A stretch of 64,000 nt of DNA from Paenibacillus stellifer (GTDB lineage: Bacteria > Bacillota > Bacilli > Paenibacillales > Paenibacillaceae). Under the pieces are notes generated by a model that was given only the letters and a program-made list of their open reading frames with translations, ran no database searches and had not been told where the DNA came from. Shown here piece by piece: positions 41,647-51,285 of the stretch. The stretch spans positions 2,076,501-2,140,500 of the forward strand of contig NZ_CP009286.1 in NCBI RefSeq assembly GCF_000758685.1. Reading direction: 5' to 3'. A program made the position numbers and the translations under genes. The stretch's first letter is position 1; every line of letters begins with the position of its first letter.

Positions 41647-42050
41647 GTCTAGCGGCCAAAAACCATCAGGTAAATACTGGGAAAATAGTATCTTACACCT
41701 TCGTATATCCATCCCCCCTCTTAAGGATTATGCGGCATGATCTTCTGGGAGGGCGGCCTTGGTGCGAAAGTTGACATTTCCAGCCTTGTTATTGCAAACC
41801 CAAAATCGATTATTTAGAATTGGAACAAAGCAAGAGCGGTTTTCAGAAAAATTTCCTAACAGCGCTCCCTTTTTCTTGTAGAAGAGCCTATTCTTTTGCC
41901 GACTTCGGCTACCCAAGGATAAACAGACTGCGGCGCTCCGTGACGCCGGGCGTTTACCGAGAAATAGAGACCATGAAGTGCTTCGCTTATCCGGTCTTTT
42001 ATTTCGAAAAAGTATGGAACGGCCCCATTACCAGCGGAAGGGATGAAGAA
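41647..42050. other. Intergenic region before the polysaccharide cassette
   Basis: No gene was recognised. A TTGACA at about 41772 could be a -35 box but no good -10 follows at the right distance. The frame of the next gene is open further upstream, but those codons look unlike the family and lack a ribosome binding site. Confidence 0.35.
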
Positions 42051-43211
42051 ATGAAACGGTTAATGATCAACGCTTATACCAAGCTGAACCTCGGAGATGA
42101 CCTCTTCGTCAAGCTGCTGTGCGAGAGATATCCCGATACCAATTTTGTGTTACCCGCAATGGGTGAGTACAGAACCTGTCTCGGATCGCTGCCCAATCTC
42201 ACTATCTACCCGATCGAGTCGGTCTGGGTGCGGGGCGCCCGCAAGCTCCTGAAGAGCTTCAAGAGCATCGAGGTGCAGAAGCTGCTGCTGCAGAGACTCG
42301 CGAGGCGCTGCGACGGCGTAGTGCAGATCGGCGGTTCCGTCTTCATGCAGGGAAAGAATTGGGTGCGTGATTACAATTGGAAGCAGGAGATATTTGACTC
42401 TAACAAGCCGTATTTCGTTATGGGGGCGAACTTTGGTCCTTACAAGGATGAGGTGTTCTATGAGAAGCACCGGGAACTCTTCTCCGGCTATACGGATATC
42501 TGCTTTCGTGATGAGTATTCCTATGAGCTGTTCCGGGATCTGGGGAATGTAAGGCTGGCGCCAGACATTGTGTTCCAGCATCCGAAGCCCGATACCGCTG
42601 GCGGCGAATCGGTCGTTATATCCGTGATCAAGCCTTCGGAGCGGGAGAATCTGAAAGCTTTGGACACGGTCTATTATGAGAAAATCAGGGATATCGCAGT
42701 CGCCTTCATTCTGGAAGGCTACGACGTCTCCCTGATGTCATTCTGTGAATACGAGGGAGATGAGGAGGCAGTCCGGAGTATCTACGCCATGATCCCGGAA
42801 ACCTTCCACAGCCGAACAGAGATGTTCTTCTACCGGACGAATCTCGAAGACGCCATTACTCTGCTTGCTTCGTCGGGCATGATTGTTGCTACACGGTTCC
42901 ATGCCATGATTCTCGGATGGGTATTCGGCAAGCCGGTCTTCCCGATCGCGTACAGTGAAAAGACAATCAACGTGATGAAAGACGCCAACTTTGAAGGCGC
43001 TTATGCCGACTTGAAGTCGATTGCGTCTCTCGATCCCGATACGGTCGTGCGCAGTCAGGAGACGAACCGGTTGAACGTATCGGTACTGGCTGCACAGGCG
43101 GAGAAGCACTTCCTTGAACTGGACAAATACTTGGGAAGAAGCCAGGATGCGGCGGGTGTCGCTTCGGCCATGAGTCCGGGCATTCTTGCAAGGAGGGGCC
43201 ATGAAAGCTAA
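42051..43211 (+). CDS. Polysaccharide pyruvyl transferase family protein
   Basis: A 386-residue protein from the ATG at 42051 (MKRLMINAYTKLNLGDDLF), which follows GGAAGGGATG. It shows the PS_pyruv_trans pattern: NLGDDLFVKLLCERYP, VVQIGGSVFMQ, FVMGANFGPYKD, DICFRDEYSYEL, and near the C-terminus the SSGMIVATRFHAMILGWVFG motif. The family adds ketal-linked pyruvate to sugars of exopolysaccharides or cell-wall polymers; in Bacillaceae, CsaB pyruvylation anchors S-layer proteins. The stop overlaps the next gene, so it is the first of a three-gene unit. Confidence 0.85.
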   Translation: MKRLMINAYTKLNLGDDLFVKLLCERYPDTNFVLPAMGEYRTCLGSLPNLTIYPIESVWVRGARKLLKSFKSIEVQKLLLQRLARRCDGVVQIGGSVFMQGKNWVRDYNWKQEIFDSNKPYFVMGANFGPYKDEVFYEKHRELFSGYTDICFRDEYSYELFRDLGNVRLAPDIVFQHPKPDTAGGESVVISVIKPSERENLKALDTVYYEKIRDIAVAFILEGYDVSLMSFCEYEGDEEAVRSIYAMIPETFHSRTEMFFYRTNLEDAITLLASSGMIVATRFHAMILGWVFGKPVFPIAYSEKTINVMKDANFEGAYADLKSIASLDPDTVVRSQETNRLNVSVLAAQAEKHFLELDKYLGRSQDAAGVASAMSPGILARRGHES

Positions 43212-44742
43212 ACGGAGTATTCTTAACCTGGTCTTTGGCTTGGGAAGTCAGATCATCACAATCGTCCTCAGCATTTTCATCCCCAGACTGATCATGATCA
43301 ATTACGGTTCGGAAGCGAATGGTCTGGTATCGTCGGTTGTCCAGATTATCGCCTATCTGGCGCTGCTGGAGGCCGGCGTCGGCTCTGCTTCGCTTCAGGC
43401 GCTGTACAAGCCGATCGCACAGAACGACCGCAGCGGCATCAATTCCATTCTGTCTGCCACAGCCATGTATTACCGGAAGACCGGCTTCTACTATCTGATC
43501 TCCGTCATCGGCATCGCGGCGATTTATCCGTTCGCGGTCAAGTCGGAGCTGGCCGTATGGCAGGTCATGGCGATCGTGCTGTTCAATGGCCTGGGCGGGG
43601 CGATCAACTACTACTACCAGGGCAAATTCAGGGTGTATCTGCTGGCGGAAGGCAAGAGCTATGTGGATACTTCAGTGGTGACGCTCGGCAATATCATCAA
43701 CAGTCTGGTGCGCATTATCCTGCTAATGCAGAGTGTGGATATCGTGCTCGTACAGGCGTCTTTCTTCGCGGTGACGCTGCTGCAGATGGTTGCGTTCCAC
43801 ATCTATAAGAAGAGACATTACGACTGGCTCGATTTCGGCCAGAAGCCCAATCTGGAAGCAATCAACCAGAAGAATTTCGTGCTGGTACATGAGCTTTCTT
43901 ACATGATCTTCCGCAACACGGACGTCATTGTGCTAACCTTCTTCACCAACCTGAAAATCGTCAGCGTGTACGTCATGTACAATATGGTGTTCACGATCAT
44001 CGACAACATCGTCAACACGGTGAATACAAGCTTCCGGTTCGTGTTGGGGCAGAGCTATCATGAGGGAAAGTCCAGGTTCATCAAGCTGTATGACGCCTAC
44101 GAGCTGTACTTCATGGCCTTTGTATTCTCGTTGCTGACTGTAACCTATATTCTGATTCTGCCGTTTATCACCCTGTACACGACGGGTGTCAACGATGTGA
44201 ATTACGTCCTGTACTGGCTGCCGATCCTGTTCGTGGTCCAGAAGCTGCTCATCAATGCGCGCTCCTCCGCGAACAATGTAATCAATATCGCCGGCCATTT
44301 CAAAAATACACTTGGCCGCTCGCTGACTGAATCAGGCATCAATCTGGGAGTTTCGCTGATTCTTGTGCAGTTCATGGGGCTCTACGGCGTCCTGCTCGGA
44401 ACAGTGGCCGCGCTGCTGTACCGGTCTGCAGACATTATCCTGTACGCCAATCGGAGGCTTCTGGAGCGCAGCCCGTGGAAGACGTTCCGCAGATGGCTGA
44501 CCAATATCGCCGTGTTCGCCGGCATCGTGTATTTGTATCATTTCGTCGATTACCAATTTAATTCGTACCTATCGATAATTCTGGGGGCAGTCGTGCTCGG
44601 AGTAATTATCCTTCCGATCTATCTCGCTGTGTCCTCCATTCTGGAGCGCGAGGTGTTCCTGTATGGGTTTGGCCTCTTCAAAGGCATCGGTCTCAAGGTC
44701 AGAGCCAAATTCGTTCCCAGCAAGGTCAAAGTCAGCGGATAA
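43201..44742 (+). CDS. Oligosaccharide flippase (Wzx-type, MVF/MATE-like)
   Basis: A 513-residue membrane protein with about 12-14 hydrophobic segments. The start is FGLGSQIITIVLSIFIPRLI and the conserved NYGSEANGLVSSVVQI follows. It belongs to the polysaccharide biosynthesis flippases that turn lipid-linked repeat units to the outer face. The ATG at 43201 lies within the last codons of the pyruvyl transferase gene and follows AAGGAGGGG. Together with the flanking genes it suggests a surface polysaccharide whose polymerase is encoded elsewhere. Confidence 0.85.
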   Translation: MKAKRSILNLVFGLGSQIITIVLSIFIPRLIMINYGSEANGLVSSVVQIIAYLALLEAGVGSASLQALYKPIAQNDRSGINSILSATAMYYRKTGFYYLISVIGIAAIYPFAVKSELAVWQVMAIVLFNGLGGAINYYYQGKFRVYLLAEGKSYVDTSVVTLGNIINSLVRIILLMQSVDIVLVQASFFAVTLLQMVAFHIYKKRHYDWLDFGQKPNLEAINQKNFVLVHELSYMIFRNTDVIVLTFFTNLKIVSVYVMYNMVFTIIDNIVNTVNTSFRFVLGQSYHEGKSRFIKLYDAYELYFMAFVFSLLTVTYILILPFITLYTTGVNDVNYVLYWLPILFVVQKLLINARSSANNVINIAGHFKNTLGRSLTESGINLGVSLILVQFMGLYGVLLGTVAALLYRSADIILYANRRLLERSPWKTFRRWLTNIAVFAGIVYLYHFVDYQFNSYLSIILGAVVLGVIILPIYLAVSSILEREVFLYGFGLFKGIGLKVRAKFVPSKVKVSG

Positions 44743-44803
44743 GGTCAGCGGCTGACCGAGGCCGGATTGACAGCCGCAACTAACGTCATCAGGAGGGGTA
44801 ATT

Positions 44804-46114
44804 ATGGAGCAACGAGTGGAACGGATGCAGGCTTGCCGCCGGTTTTTGGCCGACGCAGCCCGCGAAGACGCTGATGCGGCGGGGCAGCCGGGCGAGCGGG
44901 ACTGGACTGCGCGCCTTCAAGCGCTGATCGGTGACGAACAGCCCGGCGTAAGTGAAGAAATGACGGCTTTGGCGAAGGTTGTGGCCCGCCAGGCTGACGG
45001 CAGGGATGCTCCGGAGGTGCTCCGTTTCTACCTGGAGCGGCGATTCGGGCTTGGCGAATCGGATGAAGCGCTGAATCTGGAAGCCCGGCTGGACGAACTG
45101 AAGAACGGCTTGGCGCCCGCTTCAGAGAGCGGCGGCCTGCCGGATGATGCGGAGTCTCCCAAGATCAGCGTCATCATTACCACCTACAACCGCAAAGCCT
45201 TCCTGCGTCAGGCGATCGAGAGCATTCTGGCCCAGGATTATCCCAGTGTAGAGATCACGGTTATCGACGACGCTTCCACCGACGGCACGGACGAGTTGAT
45301 GGAGGAGGCTTTTGGCGGAGAGAGCCGGGTCATCTATATGCGCAACACAAGCAATCGGGGACCGGGAGCGAACCGGCTGGAGGCATTCAGCGCGCATGGA
45401 GACGGCGAGTACATCCTGTTCCTGGACGACGACGATTACTTGGTCGATCCCGGCTATTTCAGCAAGGCGGTCGCCTTTCACAAGAGAGTGCCGGGCCTGA
45501 GCTTTGTGGCCGCCAACGTTTTTCTGGAGTATTCGACCAGCGGCCGCCTTCAGCTGCAGGAAATCGGGCTTGCCGAGGTGACTGACCGGCGTTCGTATTT
45601 TCTTAATTTCGAGCGTCCGGGCTACGGGAAGCCGGCTTCGACCCTGACGACGATTTTCCGGCGGGAAGCGCTGCTGGATATGAATATTTTTCAAATGAAC
45701 ATGGTCAACGACGCCTCGATTTACTTGCGCTCTCTGCTGGTGGGTGACGCCGGCTTCATCGATTCGGCGGTTGGCGTGTACCGGATACATGGCAATAATA
45801 TTACTTTTAACCTGTCCCGCGACTTCCTGGTGCGGAATCTGGAGGAGAAGCGCACGATCCGCAACATGGCTGTCGACAGGTACAATTACCGCAGCGCCGA
45901 AATGACTGGCTGGTTCAACAACACCGCTTATGACACGATTGTGTATTATTTGCGAAATTCCGCCAAAACGACGGATGACTATACGTATATGTACGAATGG
46001 ACGCGGAGCAACTGTCCCGACATTTATGGCAAGATCAAGCAGGAATTCCGGGGCCGGCTAATGAAGAAGCAGATTCTCCGTTTTCCGTTTGTACGCAAAT
46101 TGATTGGAAGATGA
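44804..46114 (+). CDS. Family 2 glycosyltransferase with N-terminal extension
   Basis: A 436-residue protein. Residues 1-115 are a charged helical extension with no recognised domain. The GT-A domain follows: KISVIITTYNRKAFLRQAIE, ITVIDDASTDGTDE, the metal-binding LFLDDDDYLVDP and a C-terminal FRREALLDMNI. It transfers a sugar to a growing lipid-linked saccharide at the cytoplasmic face. AGGAGGGG precedes the ATG, 62 bases after the flippase, so the three genes form one operon. Confidence 0.85.
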   Translation: MEQRVERMQACRRFLADAAREDADAAGQPGERDWTARLQALIGDEQPGVSEEMTALAKVVARQADGRDAPEVLRFYLERRFGLGESDEALNLEARLDELKNGLAPASESGGLPDDAESPKISVIITTYNRKAFLRQAIESILAQDYPSVEITVIDDASTDGTDELMEEAFGGESRVIYMRNTSNRGPGANRLEAFSAHGDGEYILFLDDDDYLVDPGYFSKAVAFHKRVPGLSFVAANVFLEYSTSGRLQLQEIGLAEVTDRRSYFLNFERPGYGKPASTLTTIFRREALLDMNIFQMNMVNDASIYLRSLLVGDAGFIDSAVGVYRIHGNNITFNLSRDFLVRNLEEKRTIRNMAVDRYNYRSAEMTGWFNNTAYDTIVYYLRNSAKTTDDYTYMYEWTRSNCPDIYGKIKQEFRGRLMKKQILRFPFVRKLIGR

Positions 46115-46156
46115 AGGCTAAACAAGCCAGCTAAGCGGACCTCCGATCTGCCCGGT

Positions 46157-46255
46157 GCAGAGAAGGGGTCCGTTTTGCTGAGCAGAGAAGGAATCCGTTT
46201 TGCTGAGCAGAGAAGGGGTCCGTATTGCTAGCAGAGGAGGAATCCGTTTTGCTGG
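46157..46255. repeat. Four-copy tandem repeat (24-25 bp unit)
   Basis: Units at 46157-46181, 46182-46206, 46207-46230 and 46231-46255 share GCAGAGAAGGxxTCCGTTTTGCT. They alternate in one position: GGGG TCC in copies 1 and 3, GGAA TCC in copies 2 and 4, so the array looks like a duplicated dimer of about 49 bases. It lies just after the glycosyltransferase stop. The rest of 46115-46464 shows no gene. No spacers or cas genes, so not CRISPR. Confidence 0.8.
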
Positions 46256-46464
46256 GAGTGCCTTGCACTTTTTTCGCTCACCTGAGGTAATTCACGGAAC
46301 GTTCTTTACCGCATTGCTGTAGCCAAGAGACGGGGGATCGGCATGAAGGCTGACCAGGATATGCATGACCGTCCGCCTGCTTCCGTGCGCTTCGGGATTC
46401 GCGGAACGGAATCATAAATGCGCCTCTAGTCGGGTGTGGGGAAAAAGTACGGCTGAACGAACCT

Positions 46465-46965
46465 TTACTGCCGGGTATGCGGCGCGATTTCCACCCATAT
46501 TTGCAGGACGCCTTCCACGACGAGCATGGTGCGGATTTTGACGCTGTATTCTTTGTCACGCACGATGTATAGTTTACCGCTGAGCAGCAGGCGGGCCATC
46601 TTGCTGTCTTCGTCGATCTCATAGACGCTCCGTCCCCGCAGCGGCTCCAGGTCCGCGCTCATGCCCCGGAGAATGTCTTTGACGATCGCGGCGTTAAGGC
46701 CGGAATTCTCCTTCGTTCCTGTACTCTCTGCCCGGATTCGGATTTCCTTGATTACGGACGAACTGTCTTTGTACTTTTTCAGCGTCTGGATGTCCTTCTC
46801 ATACTGCTCCAGTTGCACGCGCAGATCCTGATTCTCCAGCCACAGGGTGTTGAAGCCGATATGGTACACCGCATTGTACACCCCGCAGCCGATGACCATG
46901 CCGAGAACAAAGACCGCCGACAGCTGGGAGAAGCGGCGAAACTGCCGGAAGGGCGGAACTCTCAT
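46465..46965 (-). CDS. ytrI: Sporulation membrane protein YtrI
   Basis: A 166-residue protein from the ATG at 46965. One membrane segment (about 15-35, SAVFVLGMVIGCGVYNAVYH) is followed by a coiled-coil stretch (ENQDLRVQLEQYEKDIQTLK) and an outside domain ending VVEGVLQIWVEIAPHTRQ. Length and topology match YtrI, a protein needed for efficient sporulation in B. subtilis. GAAAGGGG lies before the ATG. It starts four bases after the stop of ytrH, so the two form an operon divergent from dnaE, as in B. subtilis. Confidence 0.8.
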   Translation of the reverse strand: MRVPPFRQFRRFSQLSAVFVLGMVIGCGVYNAVYHIGFNTLWLENQDLRVQLEQYEKDIQTLKKYKDSSSVIKEIRIRAESTGTKENSGLNAAIVKDILRGMSADLEPLRGRSVYEIDEDSKMARLLLSGKLYIVRDKEYSVKIRTMLVVEGVLQIWVEIAPHTRQ

Positions 46966-46969
46966 GACG

Positions 46970-47293
46970 CTACCCCTTTCCGCATACCCATTTGATGAGC
47001 TCGCTGCCCATATGCGCTCCGAGGAAAGCGAAGACCAGATACAGAATTTGCTTGATCGCAGGCGACAGATTGCCACCGAGCATATTGCTTTCGATGACCC
47101 GCATGGGGTCGATGGTTCCACCGACGGCGGCGGCCAGCGCCCAGATTTTGATCCGGTCGGCCACATCGAGCATCGTCATCGTCGGAGGCTGCAGCGACAC
47201 GACAGCCCCGACGCCTCCCAGAATGGAACCGCCCACCACAATGCCGAAGGCGATGAAGAAATCGAGGACGGCCTTGCTCAGAAAGATATTCAT
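46970..47293 (-). CDS. ytrH: Sporulation membrane protein YtrH
   Basis: A 107-residue protein from ATG 47293, preceded by AAGGAGGACTTT. Hydrophobic segments (VLDFFIAFGIVVGGSILGGV; WALAAAVGGTID; ILYLVFAFLGAHMGSELIKW) match YtrH. In B. subtilis the ytrH-ytrI operon is under sigma-E and supports forespore development. The neighbourhood (dnaE on the other side of the divergent promoter) is the conserved one. Confidence 0.85.
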   Translation of the reverse strand: MNIFLSKAVLDFFIAFGIVVGGSILGGVGAVVSLQPPTMTMLDVADRIKIWALAAAVGGTIDPMRVIESNMLGGNLSPAIKQILYLVFAFLGAHMGSELIKWVCGKG

Positions 47294-47429
47294 AAAGTCC
47301 TCCTTGTCTGGAGATGCAGACGTCTCTAGCCCACGCCTGTCCCGGTGCTCTTCCTTCATTCTATGGGCCTTGGCCCCTTCAATATGATAAAATGGAATTA
47401 TGGACTTTAACGAAAAAGGAAGTGGGATC

Positions 47430-50400
47430 ATGAGCCCTTTCGTGCATCTGCATGTGCACAGCGAATACAGTTTATTGGACGGAGCTGCGCGAATCGGCGA
47501 TCTGGCCCGCCGGGCCGGCGAGCACGGGATGAAGGCGCTGGCGCTGACCGATCACGGCGTCATGTACGGGGCGATCCCTTTTTATAAAGCATGCCGCGAG
47601 CATGGAATCAAGCCGATTATCGGCTGCGAGGTATATCTGACAGCGGGCTCCCGACGCGAGCGGGGCAGCCGGAAGGACCAGCCGATCTATCACCTGATTC
47701 TGCTGGCGAAGAATGAAGAGGGATACCGCAATCTGATGCGGCTTGTATCAATCGGACATCTGGAAGGCTACCACTACAAGCCGAGGATCGACATGGAAGC
47801 CCTTGCGGCCCATTCGGAAGGCCTGATCTGCCTCAGTGCCTGCCTCGGCGGCGAAATTCCCCAGCATCTGCTTCACGGGCGGGATGCGGAGGCGAAGCTG
47901 GCGGCGCTCCGGTACAAGGAGATTTTCGGAGAGGATTTCTATCTGGAGCTTCAGGACCACGGCATTCCCGAACAGAAGCGGGTCAATCCGAAGCTGATCG
48001 CGCTGGCCGAGGAGACCGGCATTTCCCTGACGGTTACGAACGATGCGCATTATTTGACCCGGGAGGATGCGGAGGTTCAGGACGTGCTGATCTGCATCGG
48101 CACGGGCAAAACGGTGGACGACGAGGAGCGCTTCCGCATCGGAACGGATCAGCTGTATCTGAAGAGCGCCAAGGAGATGGAGGCTCTGTTCCCGCATGTG
48201 CCGCAGGCCATCCATAACACGGCCGTCATTGCGGACAAGTGCAATCTGGAGCTGGAATTCGGGCGGCATATTCTCCCCGAGTTCTCGCCGATTCCGGAGG
48301 GGCTGGACGCAGCCGGATACTTGAGACAGCTATGCGAGACGGGCCTGGAAGAGCGCTACACGAATACGCCGGGGTGGGAATCCGGGGAGAACAGGGCCAA
48401 AGCGTACGAGCGGCTCGGTTATGAGCTTGGCGTCATCGAGAATATGGGCTTCTCCGATTATTTTCTGATCGTCTGGGATTTCATCGCCTTCTGCCGCCGG
48501 CAGGGCATCGCGACAGGTCCCGGAAGAGGCTCGTCGGCGGGCAGCCTCACGGCCTACTGTCTGCATATCACCGACGTCGATCCGCTGAAATACAACCTGC
48601 TCTTCGAGCGCTTCCTGAATCCGGAGCGGATCACGATGCCCGATATTGACATCGACTTCAGCGACGAGCGCCGGGACGAGGTGATCGCCTATGTCTCCCG
48701 CAAATACGGCGAGGAGCATGTCGCGCAGATTATTACCTTCGGAACGCTGGCGGCCCGCGCCGCCGTCCGCGATGTGGGTCGGGCGCTGAATCTGCCTTAC
48801 GGCGAAGTCGACAAGGCTGCGAAGCTCATTCCCGGCACGCTTGGCATCAGCATTTCGCGGGCGCTCGATACAAGCCCCGATCTTAAGGCGCTGTACGACG
48901 GGAACCCGCGGACCCGCGATCTTCTGCGGATGGCGATGAAGGTGGAGGGCATGCCCAGACACGCTTCGACACATGCCGCAGGCGTTGTCATTTCTCGCGG
49001 ACCGCTCACCGATGCCGTTCCGCTCCAGGAGGGGAGCGAAGGCACTTCGCTGACCCAGTATTCCATGGAGAATCTGGAGAGCGTCGGACTGCTGAAGATG
49101 GACTTTCTGGGTCTTCGGACGCTGTCGATTATCGAGCGGACGATGAAGTGGACCCTCGAGATGACCGGCAGCATGCCGGATTTCCGGACTATCCCGGACA
49201 ATGATGAAGCGACTTATGCCATGCTGGGCCATGGCGAGACGACGGGCGTGTTCCAGCTGGAGTCGGCGGGCATGCGCCGCGTGCTGAAGGAGCTTCGCCC
49301 GACCGTGTTTGAAGATATTATCTCCGTGTTGGCACTGTACCGGCCGGGACCAATGGAGTTTATTCCCAAATATATTCAGAGCAAGCATGGGCTTGCGGAA
49401 GTGGATTATCCCCATCCCGATCTCATCCCGATCCTGTCCGACACCTATGGCATCATCGTCTATCAGGAACAGATCATGCAGATCGCTTCGCTCATGGCGG
49501 GCTTCTCGCTCGGAGAAGCGGATCTGCTGCGGCGTGCCGTGTCGAAGAAGAAACGGGAGACGCTGGACCGTGAGCGGGCCCACTTCGTCCAGGGCAGCCT
49601 GAAGCTGGGCTACCGGGAAGAGGATGCGAATGCGGTCTATGACATGATCGTCCGTTTCGCCGACTACGGCTTCCCAAGAGCCCATGCCGCCGCTTACGGC
49701 GTGCTGGCCTTTCAGACGGCCTATCTGAAGGCCCATTACCCCGTCCAGTTCATGGCCTCCATGCTGACGGCCGTCATGGGCGTCCACCGCAAGGTGGCGG
49801 AGTATGTGCTCGAATGCCGGCGGATGGGCATCGGTGTGCTGCCTCCCGATGTGAACGAGAGCGGCGTGCTCTTCACGCCGGTGTCCGGTGAATCCGCCCA
49901 GGCCGGGCATATCCGGTTCGGCCTTGCCGCGATCAAGAATGTCGGCACGCTTGCCGTCGATAGCATTCTGGAAGCAAGGAAGGAGCGGCCCTTTGACAGC
50001 CTGCTCGATTTCTGCCGCCGGGTGGACCTTCGGTTGTGCAACAAGCGGGTCGTAGAGTCGCTGATCCAGGCGGGCGCTTTCGACAGCCTGCCCGGCCACC
50101 GGGCCCAGCTGCTCGCCATGCTGGACGAGACAACGGATGCGGCGGCCAAGTGGCGCAAGGAGCGGGAGGAGCTGCAGATCCAGCTGTTCGACGATCTCGT
50201 GGAGACGCCGAACTGGGATATCCGCTACCCCGATATTCCGAAGTTCACAGCAGGGCAGCAGCTGGAGCTGGAGCGCGAGCTGCTCGGCCTCTATCTGTCC
50301 GGCCACCCGCTGGACGACTACGAGCAGCTGCTGGCGGAGCCAGGCGTCCAGCGCTTGATGGACCTTGACGAGGCGGAGGATGAGAGCTCGGCGGTGACCG

Positions 50401-51095
50401 CGGGCATGGTCGTCTCCGTCAAAGAAATTATGACAAAAGCCGGCAAAGCGATGGCTTTTGTCGAATGGGAGGACCAGATCGAGCGCTGCGAGGTTGTGAT
50501 GTTCCCCGAGGTGTGGAAGCGGAGCCGCACCTATGTCGAGAGGGGAGCGCTCCTCGCCCTGCGCGCCAAGGTACAGCAGCAGGACGAGGGCTTCAAGCTG
50601 CTGGCCGATGAGATCGCGCCGCTGGCCCAGGATACGCTGCGCGCCCTGCTGCAGCGGCGCGCAGCCCTCGGCTCCCGGCCGCAGAGCCGCGGCCAGGGCG
50701 GCCCCGCCGCCGGTGCGCCGCGTGCAGGCGCCCCGGCGGGAGTCGGGCGGACGGGCGGGGCATCGCCGTCCGCCGCCGGAGCCGTCCGCGCGGCAGCGCC
50801 GCGGACGGAAGCGCCGCAGGCCCGCGCTGCGGCCGCGGGCCAGGCGGAGCCGGCGCGCGATGCCGGAGGCCGGCGCGCCTTCATCAAGATCACGGCCGCC
50901 GCGGAGGATGGCGGCCTGCTGCAGCAGCTGCAGGAGCTGCTGCAGAGCGCGCCCGGCGGCGTGCCGACGCTGCTGTTCTACGAGCGCGGCCAGCGGCTGA
51001 TCGCGCTCAGCGACAGCTACCGGATCGAGCCGTCGCCTGAGCTTGCAGGCCGGATCGAAGCGCTGCTGGGACCCGGCACGCTGCGAATGAAATGA
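47430..51095 (+). CDS. dnaE: DNA polymerase III alpha subunit DnaE with unusual C-terminal linker
   Basis: A 1221-residue replicase of the DnaE type (lagging-strand/primer-extension polymerase in Firmicutes, where PolC is the main enzyme). The PHP domain opens FVHLHVHSEYSLLDG, the palm has GPGRGSSAGSLTAYCL and the catalytic PDIDIDFSDERRD, and the C-terminal OB fold has GMVVSVKEIMTKAGKAMAFV. Between about residues 1072 and 1150 lies a low-complexity Ala/Gly/Pro/Arg tract with no helix or strand pattern, then a short folded tail. The ATG at 47430 follows AAAGGAAG. An internal in-frame ATG ten codons earlier lacks a site. Confidence 0.95.
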   Translation: MSPFVHLHVHSEYSLLDGAARIGDLARRAGEHGMKALALTDHGVMYGAIPFYKACREHGIKPIIGCEVYLTAGSRRERGSRKDQPIYHLILLAKNEEGYRNLMRLVSIGHLEGYHYKPRIDMEALAAHSEGLICLSACLGGEIPQHLLHGRDAEAKLAALRYKEIFGEDFYLELQDHGIPEQKRVNPKLIALAEETGISLTVTNDAHYLTREDAEVQDVLICIGTGKTVDDEERFRIGTDQLYLKSAKEMEALFPHVPQAIHNTAVIADKCNLELEFGRHILPEFSPIPEGLDAAGYLRQLCETGLEERYTNTPGWESGENRAKAYERLGYELGVIENMGFSDYFLIVWDFIAFCRRQGIATGPGRGSSAGSLTAYCLHITDVDPLKYNLLFERFLNPERITMPDIDIDFSDERRDEVIAYVSRKYGEEHVAQIITFGTLAARAAVRDVGRALNLPYGEVDKAAKLIPGTLGISISRALDTSPDLKALYDGNPRTRDLLRMAMKVEGMPRHASTHAAGVVISRGPLTDAVPLQEGSEGTSLTQYSMENLESVGLLKMDFLGLRTLSIIERTMKWTLEMTGSMPDFRTIPDNDEATYAMLGHGETTGVFQLESAGMRRVLKELRPTVFEDIISVLALYRPGPMEFIPKYIQSKHGLAEVDYPHPDLIPILSDTYGIIVYQEQIMQIASLMAGFSLGEADLLRRAVSKKKRETLDRERAHFVQGSLKLGYREEDANAVYDMIVRFADYGFPRAHAAAYGVLAFQTAYLKAHYPVQFMASMLTAVMGVHRKVAEYVLECRRMGIGVLPPDVNESGVLFTPVSGESAQAGHIRFGLAAIKNVGTLAVDSILEARKERPFDSLLDFCRRVDLRLCNKRVVESLIQAGAFDSLPGHRAQLLAMLDETTDAAAKWRKEREELQIQLFDDLVETPNWDIRYPDIPKFTAGQQLELERELLGLYLSGHPLDDYEQLLAEPGVQRLMDLDEAEDESSAVTAGMVVSVKEIMTKAGKAMAFVEWEDQIERCEVVMFPEVWKRSRTYVERGALLALRAKVQQQDEGFKLLADEIAPLAQDTLRALLQRRAALGSRPQSRGQGGPAAGAPRAGAPAGVGRTGGASPSAAGAVRAAAPRTEAPQARAAAAGQAEPARDAGGRRAFIKITAAAEDGGLLQQLQELLQSAPGGVPTLLFYERGQRLIALSDSYRIEPSPELAGRIEALLGPGTLRMK

Positions 51096-51226
51096 GCATT
51101 TTCCCAGCCGAAACAAGAACGTTTCTCCCCCTTTCCGCATACATTTAGGAAACTACAGGCTTTACGCGAAATAGAAGATTGTCATGTATAAGCTGAGCGC
51201 TTAACATCGGTTTTCCATTTCTTGGT

Positions 51227-51262
51227 AAACGCCTGGCGTCAATGGACGCCGCAAGGCGTTTA
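51227..51262 (+). terminator. Hairpin before pgpA
   Basis: AAACGCCTGGCGTC pairs with GACGCC and AGGCGTTT (GCA bulge) around an AATG loop; ATCTTT follows. It is a terminator-like structure that may separate dnaE from pgpA, or regulate pgpA from its leader, since the pgpA ribosome binding site (AAAGGGG) follows within 15 bases. Confidence 0.6.
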
Positions 51263-51285
51263 TCTTTGCGGAAAGGGGTATCGCT

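Noticed and set aside
46157..46255. Tandem repeat as a possible CRISPR array
   Set aside because: The units are adjacent with no spacers, and no cas genes are present.
48330..51140. A very long open frame antisense to dnaE
   Set aside because: It mirrors the codon periodicity of the GC-rich dnaE gene, lacks a ribosome binding site and matches no family; dnaE on the other strand has clear motifs.
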